From: Pseudomonadota bacterium
Lineage (GTDB): Bacteria; Pseudomonadota; Alphaproteobacteria; Rhodospirillales; Magnetospirillaceae
NCBI GenBank assembly: GCA_021848545.1
Contig: JAJZUL010000024.1
Coordinates: 1 to 48,156, forward strand
Direction: 5' to 3'
DNA length: 48,156 bases
The position numbers were made by a program, and so were the translations under genes. The notes under the pieces are model-generated. The model was given only the letters and a program-made list of their open reading frames with translations. It had not been told where the DNA came from and ran no database searches. Position 1 is the stretch's first letter. Each line of letters begins with the position of its first letter. This document shows positions 25,870 through 36,316 of the stretch, piece by piece.

Positions 25870-26733
25870 TCACGGATTGCATGTCGGACAATATTGGGCC
25901 GGCGAACGCACCAAGCCATCGGCCCGCGGCCGGTCCTCGGTGAAATCGCAAGCGGGGCAACCGAAGATTTCCGCGGCCACCAGGTCCGTGGGATCGCCGC
26001 AGGCTTCGCACGGCAAGCCGGGGTGATCCCCGGTCCGGCCGAATCCCGGCATCCCGCACGCCGGGCATCGGCGGGCCAACCGCCGGCCGAGCCTTTCGGC
26101 GAGAACGGCAAGGCTGTTCATCCGCGTCGGATTGAAATGGGCTCGCATATCCGTTTCGAGGCGGGCTTGGCCATCGCGTGAGACCGCCGCCGCCGCCATG
26201 ATCGCCCGAGTGAGGCCATCATGATCGATAACGCCCTTCGCCAGGCCCTCCGTCTCCTCACCGTCATTCGGACGCACGATCAGGCCATGGTCGGGAAACC
26301 CGATCCGCTGCAGGAATTCGGTCGGCATTTCGTCGGATCGCACCACCATGTGGGCGAAATTGGTCGTTTCGGCGATGAGGCTTTCCGTGACGACGATCCC
26401 TCGCTCGTCATCGACGAAAACCATCAGTTCCATCCCCGCCGGCAGGAACGGAATCATCGGATGCGGGCCGAAAGACCCTTCGGTCGCAAGCCCCAGAGCG
26501 GCGCCGCCGGCATTCATTCCCAGGCGGGCCTTGCGAACCGCGACCTCGAGCATCGTCCCGTTGCGGGCGATTTCGCCGGAAAACGTCCCGAACCGGTCCG
26601 TATCCAGGCCCGGCACCGGTTCGACGATCAGACCGGGCGTTGCCCTCAACGCCGGAGCGATCACCGACTCTTTCCGGTGCATCGTGGCGAGAACCGCCGT
26701 GCGCCCCGCGTAAGGATGGCCGGGGTCAGACAC
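25870..26733 (-). CDS. DUF6671-family protein
   Basis: 287 residues from a GTG at 26733. The start is inside the end of the pyrC-like gene (GTGTCTGA, 8-base overlap), so translation is coupled. The N-terminal two thirds ([58 protein letters not shown]) fit DUF6671. The C-terminus has four CxxC pairs (CPAC, CEAC, CPAC, CPTC), that is, two zinc ribbons. The family function is unknown. It pairs with the dihydroorotase-like gene. The longer frame to 26874 overlaps pyrC and is rejected. Confidence 0.85.
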   Translation of the reverse strand: MSDPGHPYAGRTAVLATMHRKESVIAPALRATPGLIVEPVPGLDTDRFGTFSGEIARNGTMLEVAVRKARLGMNAGGAALGLATEGSFGPHPMIPFLPAGMELMVFVDDERGIVVTESLIAETTNFAHMVVRSDEMPTEFLQRIGFPDHGLIVRPNDGEETEGLAKGVIDHDGLTRAIMAAAAVSRDGQARLETDMRAHFNPTRMNSLAVLAERLGRRLARRCPACGMPGFGRTGDHPGLPCEACGDPTDLVAAEIFGCPACDFTEDRPRADGLVRSPAQYCPTCNP

Positions 26734-27859
26734 GATCGTCCGCTTCCGCGCTTCGCCCGCAAAACGTCCAGGCCAGTTCCGCCCCCGCCTGGAACGGAAC
26801 AAGGGGAAGGCCGGCCGCGACGATCTGCGACGGGACGGGCCGCGGCTTCCGTTCAAGGATGACGGAGCCCGCATTCAGGGGAAGACCATAAAAGCGCGGG
26901 CCGAACTCGGCGGCGAATCCCTCCAGTCTTTCGAGCGCGCCCTCCTCCTCGAAAACCGACGCATAGACCTCCAGCGCGACCGGTGCGTTGTAGATGCCGG
27001 CGCAGCCGCACCCGGCCTCCTTGTTTCCCACCGCATGCGGCGCCGAATCCGTGCCCAGAAAGAATTTCGGATTGCCCGATGTCGCCGCCCGGCGCAGCGC
27101 CAGCCGATGCTTTTCGCGCTTGGCCACCGGCAGGCAATAAAGATGGGGCCGAATGCCCCCCTCGAACATGGCGTTGCGGTTGATGACCAGATGATGGGGG
27201 GTAATGGTGGCGCCGAGGCGCGGCCCGGCGGCGTCCACGAATGCGACCGCATCCTCCGTCGTGATGTGTTCCAGAACGATCTTGAGCTCTGGAAATTGCG
27301 CGATGAGCCCGACAAGCACCCGCTCGATGAAAGCGGCCTCACGGTCGAAGATATCGACATTTTTGTCGCTCACCTCGCCATGCAGAAGCAGCGGCATGCC
27401 GATCGCCTGCATCACCGCCAGAACCGGATTGATCCGCGCGATATCCGTCACGCCGCGCGCGGAATTCGTCGTGGCATGAGCCGGATAGAGCTTGGCCGCC
27501 GTAAAGACACCCGATGAAAATCCTTTTCGAACCTCTTCCGGATCGGTCGAGTCCGTGAGGTAAAGGGTCATCAACGGGGTGAAATCATGGGCCGGCGAGA
27601 GGGCGGCCCGGATGCGCGCCCGATAGGCTTCGGCGGCCGCGACATTCGTCACGGGCGGAACCAGGTTCGGCATCACGATCGCCCTGGCGAACTGCCGGGC
27701 CGTTTCATTGACAACCCCGGAAAGCATCGCATCGTCGCGGAGATGCACATGCCAATCGTCCGGCTGTCGGATGATCAATCTGGACCCGGAGGCCGGCGAT
27801 TCGTCACTTCCTTTCGTCGCACCTTCAACACTCGATGTCATGGCAGATACTCGTCTCAT
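26726..27859 (-). CDS. pyrC: Class II dihydroorotase (PyrC-like)
   Basis: 377 residues from the ATG at 27859 (GAGGA upstream); an ATG at 27841 is also possible. Zinc ligands and catalytic groups are in place: DDWHVHLRD near the start, AAKLYP for the carboxylated lysine, [14 protein letters not shown], and GTDSAPH for the catalytic aspartate. It closes the pyrimidine ring in UMP synthesis. Found in an accessory region and coupled to DUF6671, it may be a second copy kept for a metal-limited state, as known for Zur-controlled pyrC paralogues in pseudomonads; no Zur box is visible here. Confidence 0.87.
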   Translation of the reverse strand: MRRVSAMTSSVEGATKGSDESPASGSRLIIRQPDDWHVHLRDDAMLSGVVNETARQFARAIVMPNLVPPVTNVAAAEAYRARIRAALSPAHDFTPLMTLYLTDSTDPEEVRKGFSSGVFTAAKLYPAHATTNSARGVTDIARINPVLAVMQAIGMPLLLHGEVSDKNVDIFDREAAFIERVLVGLIAQFPELKIVLEHITTEDAVAFVDAAGPRLGATITPHHLVINRNAMFEGGIRPHLYCLPVAKREKHRLALRRAATSGNPKFFLGTDSAPHAVGNKEAGCGCAGIYNAPVALEVYASVFEEEGALERLEGFAAEFGPRFYGLPLNAGSVILERKPRPVPSQIVAAGLPLVPFQAGAELAWTFCGRSAEADDRV

Positions 27860-28247
27860 GCAAGCGCCGTCCTCGAACAATGCCTCCCGCTGGCAGGATG
27901 ATCGCAGGATTGCCCACCCCGAGGCCACGACCCGGACATGGCCCCAAACCGGATCGCTCAATGGCACGGTCCGAGACGTCGGCCCCCAATCATGGAAGAG
28001 AACGACTTCCAGCGTCTCTGCCCATTCCACGGCCGTGGACTTCACGGTAGACCGGGATGCGGATTCGATCAAGGATCAGGCTGGACTTGCAGGGTGAAGC
28101 CGATTGCCCTTCGCAATCTGCCGTCCCCCGCCAGGAGCCACCTCCGGTGGCTTGGCTACGCCCCTGCGCAAGCTGGCGGCCCCGGCGCCCGCTTGCCCTG
28201 ACCTTTTCTGAATTTCCCAGGTACGACCACGTCGTCGCGGACGGTTT
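27860..28247. other. 388-bp gap upstream of the pyrC-like gene
   Basis: It should hold the promoter of the pyrC-DUF6671 unit and lies at the 3' end of the chemoreceptor gene. I see no Zur-type palindrome, no terminator with T-run and no repeat. A 76-residue extension of the pyrC frame runs through it but has no family similarity. Confidence 0.45.
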
Positions 28248-29665
28248 TCAGGGTTTTGTATGGGTCGTCGCCTTGATCCCGTCCACGAAGCGGCCGACTC
28301 GCTGCTCCAGATCCACCGCGTTGGCGGCAAGGTTGCCCGCCGCGGTGGAAACGTCACGGGCGGCCTGGCCGGTACGCGCGGCTCCTTCCGAGACGGCACC
28401 TATGGTCACCGTCACCTCGCGGATGCCCTCGGCCGATTGTTGGACGTTGCGGGCGATCTCGGCGGTTGCAGAGCCTTGTTCCTCGACCGCCGCCGCGATG
28501 GACCCCACCACCTCGTCGATCCGGCCGATGGTGGCGGCGATCGAGGCGACCATGCCGACGGCGTCCCTGGTGGCGTCCTGCATGGATGTGATCTGGGCGG
28601 CGATTTCGTCGGTGGCGCGGGCGGTCTGGTTGGCGAGGCTCTTGACCTCACCCGCCACCACGGCGAAACCGCGCCCGGACTCGCCGGCCCTGGCGGCCTC
28701 GATGGTGGCGTTGAGCGCCAGCAGATTGGTCTGCGAGGCGATGTCACTGATCAGATTGACCACCCGGCCGATGCGATCGGCGGCTTCCGCCAAACCACGG
28801 ATACCGGCGTTGGTCCGGTCGGCCTCCTCCCTGCCGTTGGAGGCGATCATCGCCGAATCGGCAATCTGGCGGTTGATTTCGGCGATCGATGCGGCCAGTT
28901 CCTCGGTGGCGGCGGCGACGGTCTGGATGTTGGTCGCGGCCTCTTCTGCGGCCGCGGCGACCGCGGCGGCCTGGCGCCGGCCCTCCTCGGCCGCATCCGA
29001 CATGGTCCGCGCCGTGCCCTCCATCGCCGATGCCGCCCCCGCCACCTCGTCGACCACGTCCTTGACATCGCGTTCGAATGCGCGCGAAAGGGCATCGATG
29101 CGGTCGGCCTGTGCGTCGTCCATGGCCTTCAGATAGGACGCGATGGCGAGGTCGATATCCAGCATCACCGCCCGGATCACCGCCCCGGACATGCGCAAGC
29201 GATCCCGCCGGCGCAGTCCGCCGGCTTCTGAAATGATCCGCAGCAGGCGGTCGAGAATGAAGGCATAGCCGCCGAGGTACCAGCGCGGCTCCAGCCCGAT
29301 GCGCTGATGCGCCATGCCGACCGCGTAAACCCGCCGCATATAGGCATCGTCGAAGTGACCGCTGAACAGGGCCTGCCAATGCGCGATCTGCGCCGCCTTC
29401 AGCCGGTCGATGGTGGATTGGCCGCCGTCATTCAACATCCGGGCGAGGGGGGGGCGTTCACCTTTTGGTAGAATTCATCCAGGACGGTCGGCAGAATGGG
29501 TTCGGCGACCGGCCAAACCGCGGCCAACGCGCCGCGCGCGTCAGCGTCGAGGTCGAGAAAGGCCAGCATGGCCGGACCATCGAAAAATTCGGCATCGGCC
29601 GCCGCGCCGGCCCCGGACCGGTTGCCCTCCGTGGCAACCAATTTTGCCTCGATCCGCCTTTGCAT
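28248..29665 (-). pseudogene. Globin-coupled chemoreceptor, frameshifted at a C8 tract
   Basis: The 3' frame (29438 to 28248) gives the second half of a protoglobin-type sensor ([39 protein letters not shown]) and a complete methyl-accepting signalling domain with the tip [22 protein letters not shown]. The first half of the globin ([35 protein letters not shown]) is in another frame from 29665. They meet at eight C (minus strand, 29447-29454); one extra C would join [18 protein letters not shown] in one frame. No membrane helices: a soluble haem sensor of oxygen. Broken, phase-variable or a read error. Confidence 0.8.
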
Positions 29666-29739
29666 CGTTCGATCTCCCGTGAAGGTGACGCGCGCGAAAC
29701 CACCGAGCGCAACCGAGAGCGACTATCCCCGCTATCGAT

Positions 29740-29949
29740 CTAACACCCGGAACGGAAGCCGTCCCGAGAAGATATCGTTACCGCCTGTCGCGGCACTGAA
29801 CGGCTTGAGACGCTATATGATTCTATTCCCAAGCCGGGCGCCCATTCGCGGATCGGATCCCGGTTTTCCGGCTTGACCGCGATGTCGATACCGGTGAACC
29901 CGGCGGCTTTCAGCCAGCCGGTCAGGTCGATGATGGCGAGTCGGATCAT
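29740..29949 (-). pseudogene. Fragment like the C-terminus of arsenite methyltransferase
   Basis: 69 residues. LTGWLKAAGFTGIDIAVKPENRDPIREWAPGLGIESYSVSS resembles the C-terminal part of ArsM-type methyltransferases (AGF-strand, then W-PG-G-E-Y). The SAM-binding and cysteine-bearing parts are absent. Probably a remnant left by a deletion between it and the nucleoside phosphorylase; alternatively just a small protein of unknown role. Confidence 0.45.
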
Positions 29950-29964
29950 GCGCCGACCGTCCTG

Positions 29965-30744
29965 TCATGCCACTTCGCCTCGTCCCCATACCGTGACCGC
30001 CGCCACCGCCAGAGCCAGCGCGGCGGTGGCGCCGTCGGCCTCGCCCTTCTCGAAGTCGCCCTCCGCCTGGGCCATTGTGTTGGTGAGGTGGGCGAAACAA
30101 ACCACCGGACCCTTCCTGGCCCGGGAAAAGGCGTAAAGGGCGGCGGCCTCCATTTCGACGGCGAGAAGGCCGGCGGCCCGGTGGGCGGCGACCGCGGCCG
30201 CCGTCTCGCGATAGGGGGCATCGGTGGTCCAGGTCGTTCCCCGCCGGACGTCCAGCGATGCCAGACGGGCCAGTAAATCGGGATCGGCCGCGGCGAAACG
30301 GGACGGCGGCAGATAGTGATGGCTGGTGCCTTCGTCGCGGAGCGCCCGGTCGATCAGAATGAAGGCGGGCGCTTCCTCCGCGATCCGTCCCGCCGAGGTG
30401 ATGCTGACCAGAAAGCGGCAACCGCTGGCGAACATCTGTTCGGCCACCAGCACCGCGAACGGAGCGCCGACCGCGCAGCCGACCACCCCGAATTCCACCC
30501 CGTCCTGTTCGAACCGCCACATCTCGGTGTGGTAGCAGGCCCACTGTTCCACCGGCTGCGCCCGCCCGGTCCGTTTCAGGAAGCGGACGATATCGCCGTC
30601 GGGATCGAGCAGACAGAAGGACGGTACCGCGGCAAGGTCGAGGCCGCGCTGTCGCCGCGCCTCCCGCAGCAGGTTCGCCGGTTGAAACAGCGAAGGCGCG
30701 TCGGGGTCTTTGAGATCGAGGAGCGGCGGCCGGTCAGCGGGCAT
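29965..30744 (-). CDS. Nucleoside phosphorylase-family protein
   Basis: 259 residues of the PNP/UDP phosphorylase fold. Seen are GCAVGAPFAVLVAEQMFASGCRFLVSITSAGRI (phosphate and base loop), the DEGTSHHYLPP segment and AVEMEAAALYAF, the ribose-binding signature. It cleaves a nucleoside with phosphate; the base is not evident. Four bases separate it from the upstream methyltransferase, so they form an operon. Together they might methylate and then recycle a SAM-derived nucleoside; this is inference. Confidence 0.87.
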   Translation of the reverse strand: MPADRPPLLDLKDPDAPSLFQPANLLREARRQRGLDLAAVPSFCLLDPDGDIVRFLKRTGRAQPVEQWACYHTEMWRFEQDGVEFGVVGCAVGAPFAVLVAEQMFASGCRFLVSITSAGRIAEEAPAFILIDRALRDEGTSHHYLPPSRFAAADPDLLARLASLDVRRGTTWTTDAPYRETAAAVAAHRAAGLLAVEMEAAALYAFSRARKGPVVCFAHLTNTMAQAEGDFEKGEADGATAALALAVAAVTVWGRGEVA

Positions 30745-30748
30745 CGGG

Positions 30749-31433
30749 TCATCCGGGCTTGCGGGCGGCGACGGCGATGAACGCGGCCCCGAAGGTGGTC
30801 AGGCGGGCAAGGTGACGGTCCAGCGGCGCCAGCAGCGACGCCGCCCAGCCGTTGGGCGGATAATAGACGGCGGTGCCAACCCGTTCGACCGTGAGACCGG
30901 CCGTCTTCGCCAGACCGGCCAATTCGGCGGCGGTGAAGAACCGGGCCGTCCGCCAGAAGTCGTCGCCCTGCCACCCCTTGAGCCGGCGGGCGAAGGCCCA
31001 CACGCTGCGGCGGCCGAGTTCGCCGACGAGCAGACGCCCGCCGGGCCTCAAGACCCGGCCTGCCTCGGCCACCGCCCGCTCCCGATTTTGGACATGGCAG
31101 AGCAGAGTGACCATGACCACCAGATCGAACCGGCCGTCGTCGAACGGCAGCGCCAAGGCATCGGCGCAAAGAAAGCTTCCGGACGGCAACCGCCGAGTGG
31201 CGGCGCTCACCATCTCAGGGTCGGCGTCGATCCCGGTCACCTCCGCGCCGCCGCAAGCCAGCGCCTCCGACAGGTCGCCGTCGCCGCAGCCGATGTCGAG
31301 CACGTCCAAGCCGCCGACCGGCCCCGCCAGTTCCAGCAGCGGCGCGCGCTCCGCCCGGTCGGTGATCCGCCCGGTCGGTGATCCGCCCCAAACGGCTGGA
31401 ACGCCACTTTTGATAGCGGTTCAAGCCTCGCAT
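30749..31433 (-). pseudogene. SAM methyltransferase gene broken by a 16-bp duplication
   Basis: The frame ending at 30749 begins inside motif I (DVLDIGCGDGDLSEAL), then has FDLVVMVTLLCHV and LRPGGRLLVGEL. The N-terminus, LNRYQKWRSSRLGRITDRA, is in another frame from the ATG at 31433. Between them CCGCCCGGTCGGTGAT stands twice in tandem (31351-31382, plus strand). Removing one copy restores RITDRAERAPLLELAGPVGG, joining the two in one frame of about 222 residues. The gene is off in this sequence but revertible. Its start overlaps the end of the upstream gene. Confidence 0.82.
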
Positions 31434-31732
31434 CCCTTCATGAACTCCGCTTCTGCCGTTTCCAAAATTTCGAGCAGTTCGACATGGTCGGCGATCGCCG
31501 CCCCCATCCGGGTCAGACCGAGACCCACGTCCCCGGGGGTAAGGATCAGGCCGTCGGCGGGGAAAATCAACCTTCCGTCCACCATCAGGACCGGCGGCTG
31601 CAACTCGGCGTCCGGCCCGGCATAAACGATTTCCACCTCTGCCGCATGGAATTCGGCCAGGGCGCGGGCGTAGCCGAGATAGAGCGAACAGCGGCCGCCC
31701 GGCGGTGCCTTGGACACCACGGTAATTTTCAT
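31421..31732 (-). CDS. Conserved-looking small protein of unknown function
   Basis: 103 residues: a beta-alpha start (MKITVVSKAPPGGRCSLYLGYARAL), then VEIVYAGP, VLMVDGRLIFPADGLILTPGDV, and an acidic C-terminal helix. Cys15 and the compact alpha/beta pattern recall thioredoxin-like folds, but no CxxC is present. It begins 3 bases after the TSUP exporter and runs into the methyltransferase gene, so it belongs to that operon. Confidence 0.6.
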   Translation of the reverse strand: MKITVVSKAPPGGRCSLYLGYARALAEFHAAEVEIVYAGPDAELQPPVLMVDGRLIFPADGLILTPGDVGLGLTRMGAAIADHVELLEILETAEAEFMKGCEA

Positions 31733-31735
31733 CCC

Positions 31736-32548
31736 TCAGACTCCAAAGGCGTGACGAGCGATTTGACGGGCGACGATGTAGGTCGCCACCACCACCAGGA
31801 AGACCGAGAATCCTCGTTTAAGGGCCATCGCCGACAGCCGCCTGGACACCGCCGTGCCGACGAGGCTGCCGGCGATGGCGACGACGACGAAGATCGCCAA
31901 CAGACGATAGTCGATGGCGACCTTACCGAGGTAACCGGCGAAGCCGACGGCGGTGTTGGCCGTGACGATGGCGAGTGACGTTCCGATCGCCTCCTTCATC
32001 GGCAGACCGGCCAGAAGAACCAGAGCGGGAACGATCAGGAAACCGCCGCCGACCCCGACCACCCCGGCCAGCACCCCCACTCCGATGCCGAGCGCGGCGA
32101 TGCCGCCGGCCCGGCGGGCGTCGATGACCACCAGGGTGGCGCCGTTCTCCGCGGCATCGAGACGAAGCAGCGCCCCATCCCCCGCCGGCGCCAAGGTGGC
32201 GGGGCGGAACATCCGCCAGGCGGCGGCGTACATCACCGCCGCGAACAGAGTGATCTGGACCGCCTCCGGCGTAATCAGCCCAAGCCGTGTCCCGGCGAAG
32301 GTTCCCGCCGCCCCGAAGGTGCCGAAGATTGCTGCCACCGGAATGTTGACGTTGCCGCGCCGCCAGTGGGCGGCGGCGGCGATCGCCGCCGTCAGGCCGA
32401 CCGTGCCCAGCGTCATGGCGATCGCCGACTTGATGGGTACCCCGAGCAGATAGACGAGAGCGGGAAGAATGACGATCGACCCCCCGCTTCCCAGCAGTCC
32501 CAGGACCAGGCCGGTGGCGAGACCGGCCAGAATGGCCAATGGCAGCAT
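31736..32548 (-). CDS. TSUP-family (TauE/SafE) anion exporter
   Basis: 270 residues, about eight membrane helices in two repeated halves, each with the family glycine motif (VLGLLGSGGSIVILPALVYL and VLAGVVGVGGGFLIVPALVLLAG). The family exports sulfite and related sulfur anions. A 30-bp palindrome sits 10 bases upstream of its ATG, facing the ArsR-rhodanese gene, so it is likely repressed until sulfide or persulfide builds up. First gene of an operon leading into the methyltransferase and phosphorylase. Confidence 0.9.
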   Translation of the reverse strand: MLPLAILAGLATGLVLGLLGSGGSIVILPALVYLLGVPIKSAIAMTLGTVGLTAAIAAAAHWRRGNVNIPVAAIFGTFGAAGTFAGTRLGLITPEAVQITLFAAVMYAAAWRMFRPATLAPAGDGALLRLDAAENGATLVVIDARRAGGIAALGIGVGVLAGVVGVGGGFLIVPALVLLAGLPMKEAIGTSLAIVTANTAVGFAGYLGKVAIDYRLLAIFVVVAIAGSLVGTAVSRRLSAMALKRGFSVFLVVVATYIVARQIARHAFGV

Positions 32549-32557
32549 GGCGTGACT

Positions 32558-32587
32558 CCATTATTCAATTTATTAATTGAATAATGG
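32558..32587. promoter_or_regulatory. Perfect 13-bp-arm palindrome, likely ArsR-rhodanese operator
   Basis: CCATTATTCAATT (32558-32570) and its exact complement AATTGAATAATGG (32575-32587) flank four bases (TATT). It lies between the divergent TSUP and ArsR-rhodanese genes, in AT-rich DNA unlike its surroundings. A related site precedes the persulfide dioxygenase at 20595. Confidence 0.8.
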
Positions 32588-32711
32588 ATTTTCTTCCCCG
32601 GGGTGTCAAGAGGACGGTTTCGCTCCTGTCGCCGGACCTGCGCGCCTCAGGTTGACCCGGCCGGCACGATTTCCTATTTTAGAAGAAAATTGAATTCTGG
32701 AGTAACGGACG

Positions 32712-33389
32712 GTGACGGAGCCGCTCAGTCCCAAATTGTCGATGTTCGAACAGTTCGCGGCGCTGGCCAAGGCGCTGGCCAGTGCCCCGCGCCTCGACCT
32801 CTTGGAATTGCTGGCGCAAGGCGAACGCGGCGTCGATGCCTTGGCCGCCGCCGCCGCCCTGTCAGTCGCCAACACCTCCCAGCATCTCCAGGTGCTGCGC
32901 CGGGTCGGTCTGGTGGTCTCGCGCAAAAACGGTCTCCAGGTCCTCTATTCCCTCGCCGACGACGACGTGCTGGCCTTGATCGCCGCGTTGCGACGCACCG
33001 CCGAACGCCATGTCGCCGAGGTGGACCGGCTGGTGCGCGGCTATTTCCACCAGAAGGATTCCCTGGAACCGGTGTCGCGGGACGATCTGGTCCGGCGGAT
33101 GCGGGACGGCCTGGTCACCGTGCTCGACGTCCGCCCGCCCGAGGAGTACGGCGCCGGCCATCTTCCCGGCAGCCTCAATATTCCGCTCAAGGATCTGCAC
33201 CGCCGCCTTGGCGATTTGCCGGAAGAGACCGAGGTGGTCGCCTATTGCCGGGGTCCCTATTGCGTTCTGGCGTTCGAAGCGGTGGCCGCCCTGCGCGAGC
33301 GCGGTCGCAGGGCCCGGCGGCTGGAGGACGGTTTCCCCGAGTGGCGCGCCGCCGGTCTGCCGGTCGAGACGGAAGGGCGGTCCGGCTGA
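32712..33389 (+). CDS. ArsR-family regulator fused to rhodanese
   Basis: 225 residues from a GTG at 32712 (GGAG upstream). Residues 10-100 form the ArsR winged helix (ALASAPRLDLLELLAQGERGVDALAAAA; NTSQHLQVLRRVGLV), without cysteines or the ELCVCDL metal loop. Residues 120-220 are a rhodanese domain with the active loop CRGPYC (Cys179, Cys184). Sensing therefore likely occurs by persulfide on the rhodanese cysteines. Divergent from the TSUP exporter across the palindrome. An ATTCAATTTTC on the minus strand near 32690 may be an autoregulatory half-site. Confidence 0.9.
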   Translation: MTEPLSPKLSMFEQFAALAKALASAPRLDLLELLAQGERGVDALAAAAALSVANTSQHLQVLRRVGLVVSRKNGLQVLYSLADDDVLALIAALRRTAERHVAEVDRLVRGYFHQKDSLEPVSRDDLVRRMRDGLVTVLDVRPPEEYGAGHLPGSLNIPLKDLHRRLGDLPEETEVVAYCRGPYCVLAFEAVAALRERGRRARRLEDGFPEWRAAGLPVETEGRSG

Positions 33390-33409
33390 TTTTGGAGAAC
33401 TATCCGGGT

Positions 33410-33453
33410 AGAGTTTTTCGCATTGAGACTGAATTGGGAAATCGAAAAACTCT
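33410..33453. repeat. 11-bp inverted repeat after the ArsR-rhodanese gene
   Basis: AGAGTTTTTCG (33410-33420) and CGAAAAACTCT (33443-33453) are perfect complements with a 22-base loop. A terminator role is possible but there is no T-run after the stem. Confidence 0.55.
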
Positions 33454-33478
33454 TAAGCCCGAGCGGCGTTTGAGCCTT

Positions 33479-33497
33479 GAAAAAGCGGAGCTTTTTC
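33479..33497. terminator. Short A/T-arm hairpin, possible terminator
   Basis: GAAAAAGC and GCTTTTTC (8-bp stem) around GGA. The T-run lies in the stem, so it could act in either direction; between convergent genes. Confidence 0.45.
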
Positions 33498-33512
33498 GTA
33501 TCAACAAAATCC

Positions 33513-33545
33513 TAGAGTGCTTCAGCTAAAAGCTGATGCACTCTA
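33513..33545. repeat. 33-nt perfect-type hairpin
   Basis: TAGAGTGC (33513-33520) with GCACTCTA (33538-33545) and an inner TCAGCT/AGCTGA stem form a near-complete palindrome with a T:T mismatch and AAA loop. Compact and symmetrical, REP-like. No second copy seen in the window. Confidence 0.6.
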
Positions 33546-33627
33546 ATACGCCACGGCGCCAAATGCGGAATTCTTTTTCCACAATCACAATACGGCCCGC
33601 GCCGCGATAGGCCATACGCCATAAAAT

Positions 33628-34047
33628 TCATTTGTAATTCTTGTCTCCATAGAGTGACATGATCAGCGGGCAGGCCACTTTTTCTTTTCCTTGACCGCAT
33701 TGTTCGACCAAGATTTCCAGCGTTGTCTCGATACGACGCAAATCCTGGAGCCGCATCCGCACGCCGTCTAAGTGTTGGGCCGCCAATTTCGCTGCCGCAT
33801 CGCATTGCATGCCCTCATCGAGTCGCAGCAGATGGCGGATTTCGTCCAGACTGAACCCGAGCCGCTGTGCGGACTTGATGAACCTCACCCGCGCGCCATC
33901 CTCCGGCGTGTAATGGCGAATACCGCCCGGCGGGCGGGGCGGTTCGCGCACCAAGCCCCGGCGCTGATAAAAGCGAATGGTCTCGACAGTGACGCCGACC
34001 GTCTTGGCCAAGCGGCCGATGGTCCACGCGCCTTCCCGATGCCTCAT
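33628..34047 (-). CDS. merR: Mercury regulator MerR
   Basis: 139 residues. The winged helix WTIGRLAKTVGVTVETIRFYQRRGLV is followed by the coil and metal site. Cys82, Cys117 and Cys126 stand at the positions of the Hg-binding cysteines of Tn501 MerR (LDEGMQC, VEQC, VACPLI). It represses mer transcription without Hg(II) and activates it with Hg(II). Divergent from merC-merA, with the operator between. Confidence 0.93.
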   Translation of the reverse strand: MRHREGAWTIGRLAKTVGVTVETIRFYQRRGLVREPPRPPGGIRHYTPEDGARVRFIKSAQRLGFSLDEIRHLLRLDEGMQCDAAAKLAAQHLDGVRMRLQDLRRIETTLEILVEQCGQGKEKVACPLIMSLYGDKNYK

Positions 34048-34053
34048 GAGCGG

Positions 34054-34084
34054 TTGACTCCGTACTTAAGTACGGCAGTAAGCT
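34054..34084 (+). promoter_or_regulatory. mer operator/promoter
   Basis: TTGACT (34054-34059), a 19-base spacer with CCGTACTTAAGTACGG (34060-34075), then TAAGCT (34079-34084). Textbook MerR-activated promoter driving merC rightwards. Confidence 0.93.
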
Positions 34085-34138
34085 TAGCCCGATCAGAGTT
34101 CGCCAGGAACCCGTGAACGTCACCCAGGAGGCTCATCC

Positions 34139-36242
<2,104 letters not shown>

Positions 36243-36316
36243 CCCTCCCGAGTAACTTTCCCGGCGGGCGCCGCGAATAGACCCGTGTGAGCGCGATTTA
36301 CCGGAGCCCCGATACC

